A stretch of DNA of 64,000 nucleotides from positions 2,109,623-2,173,622 of the forward strand of contig CM000694.1 in the NCBI GenBank assembly GCA_000149225.2, in the 5' to 3' direction. The DNA comes from Lachancea kluyveri NRRL Y-12651. Lineage: Eukaryota; Ascomycota; Saccharomycetes; Saccharomycetales; Saccharomycetaceae. The first letter of the stretch is position 1; the number at the start of each line of letters is the position of its first letter. Below the pieces are notes generated by a model. The model saw nothing but the letters and a program-made list of their open reading frames with translations, ran no database searches and had not been told where the DNA came from. Positions 63,420 through 64,000 of the stretch are shown piece after piece. The translations under genes and the position numbers were made by a program.

Positions 63420-64000
63420 ATGGGTATCGAAAAAGTTGAATCTGTTTCTATCTCTCAATCTGAGAGACAAACCACTGGCACAATGGGGACAGATTCCATT
63501 GTTTCATGGGTTAAGTCCAAGACTGCCCAAATGTCCAGAAAGCTGGATTCGATGGGTGTCGAAACTCGTGGTATTCAACGTATACCTCCTTATGAGAGAG
63601 GGACGTCGAGACAGTTCTTGAGCGTAGCCGGGCTATGGTTAAGTGCTGCTGGAGGTCTTTCCTCAATGTCTTCCTTTTTTTTGGGCCCCCTTTTGTTTGA
63701 ACTCACCTTCAAACAATCACTAGTGTCCGGGTTGATATCCATGGCTATTGGTTGTGGGATTGCTGCGTATTGTTCTACCATGGGTCCACAGTCGGGATGT
63801 AGACAAATGGTCACCGCCAGATACTTGTTTGGTTGGTGGTTTGTTAAGTTTGTTGCCCTAGTTTCTATTATCGGTGTCATGGGTTGGAGTATTGTGAACT
63901 GTGTCGTGGGTGGTGAAATGCTAGCTTCTATCTCTAATGGTAAGATTCCTTTATGGGTTGGTATCATTATCGTGACAGCGGTATCTTTCCTGGTTGCAAT
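63420..64000 (+). CDS. TPN1: Vitamin B6 transporter Tpn1, N-terminal part (right end outside window)
   Basis: 193 codons from ATG 63420, open to the window edge. Purine-cytosine permease family; Tpn1 is the plasma-membrane pyridoxine importer. Membrane segments are visible at about 65-90 (GLWLSAAGGLSSMSSFFLGP), 95-120, 140-165 and 175 onward. Near-identical family phrases are KLDSMGVETRGIQRI, MGPQSGCRQMVTARYLFGWW and GVMGWSIVN. It follows the YGL184C-YGL185C order as YGL186C, with GDP1 inserted. Confidence 0.94.
   Translation, partial: MGIEKVESVSISQSERQTTGTMGTDSIVSWVKSKTAQMSRKLDSMGVETRGIQRIPPYERGTSRQFLSVAGLWLSAAGGLSSMSSFFLGPLLFELTFKQSLVSGLISMAIGCGIAAYCSTMGPQSGCRQMVTARYLFGWWFVKFVALVSIIGVMGWSIVNCVVGGEMLASISNGKIPLWVGIIIVTAVSFLVA

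Overview
The window is a nuclear chromosome segment of a budding yeast in the Saccharomycetaceae. Genes are compact, mostly intronless and on both strands. The two introns found have yeast TACTAAC branch points, and many proteins carry polyglutamine tracts. Gene order points to a lineage that did not undergo, or split off before, the Saccharomyces whole-genome duplication. Neighbours that lie on two S. cerevisiae chromosomes (YGL173C-YGL186C on VII, YER123W-YER130C on V) are interleaved here on one, and one SAK1/TOS3-type kinase stands where S. cerevisiae has the pair SAK1 (YER129W) and TOS3 (YGL179C). An NADP-type GAPDH like Kluyveromyces GDP1, absent from S. cerevisiae, fits this. I cannot name the species.

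Layout. 1-5002: XRN1 (left end cut off), BUD13, SAE2. 5114-13040: AGC1, SDD4, EAF3 (the YPR021C-YPR023C block). 13518-22609: YCK3, a previously hidden 38-codon cysteine-pair peptide gene, DSE1, RSP5. 24739-29935: YGL176C-like gene and spliced MPT5. 31156-32013: SAM-dependent methyltransferase, followed by an unrecognised broken reading frame. 32613-39478: NSA2, LCP5, VFA1, SAK1. 40346-42532: an aberrant GT15 mannosyltransferase-like protein with a repeated charged tail. 43051-49909: ATG1, GTS1, spliced MND1, and a COM2/MSN-type zinc-finger gene. 50838-55748: an AlkB-type dioxygenase with CUE and GRF zinc-finger domains, and a Zn2Cys6 factor. 58001-64000: STR3, a 2-hydroxyacid dehydrogenase, NADP-GAPDH, and TPN1 (right end cut off).

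Most genes are housekeeping: mRNA decay and splicing (XRN1, BUD13, MPT5), ribosome assembly (NSA2, LCP5), vacuole, ubiquitin and autophagy work (YCK3, RSP5, VFA1, ATG1), glucose and stress signalling (SAK1, COM2), and DNA breaks and meiosis (SAE2, MND1). The accessory content is what stands out: the CC-repeat peptide, the CUE-AlkB-GRF protein, the GT15-like protein and the NADP-GAPDH. Two genes, MPT5 and MND1, appear to have a first exon consisting only of the start codon. Several starts given here are the first plausible ATG rather than the longest open frame. No tRNA, rRNA, centromere, CRISPR array or intact mobile element was recognised by eye.
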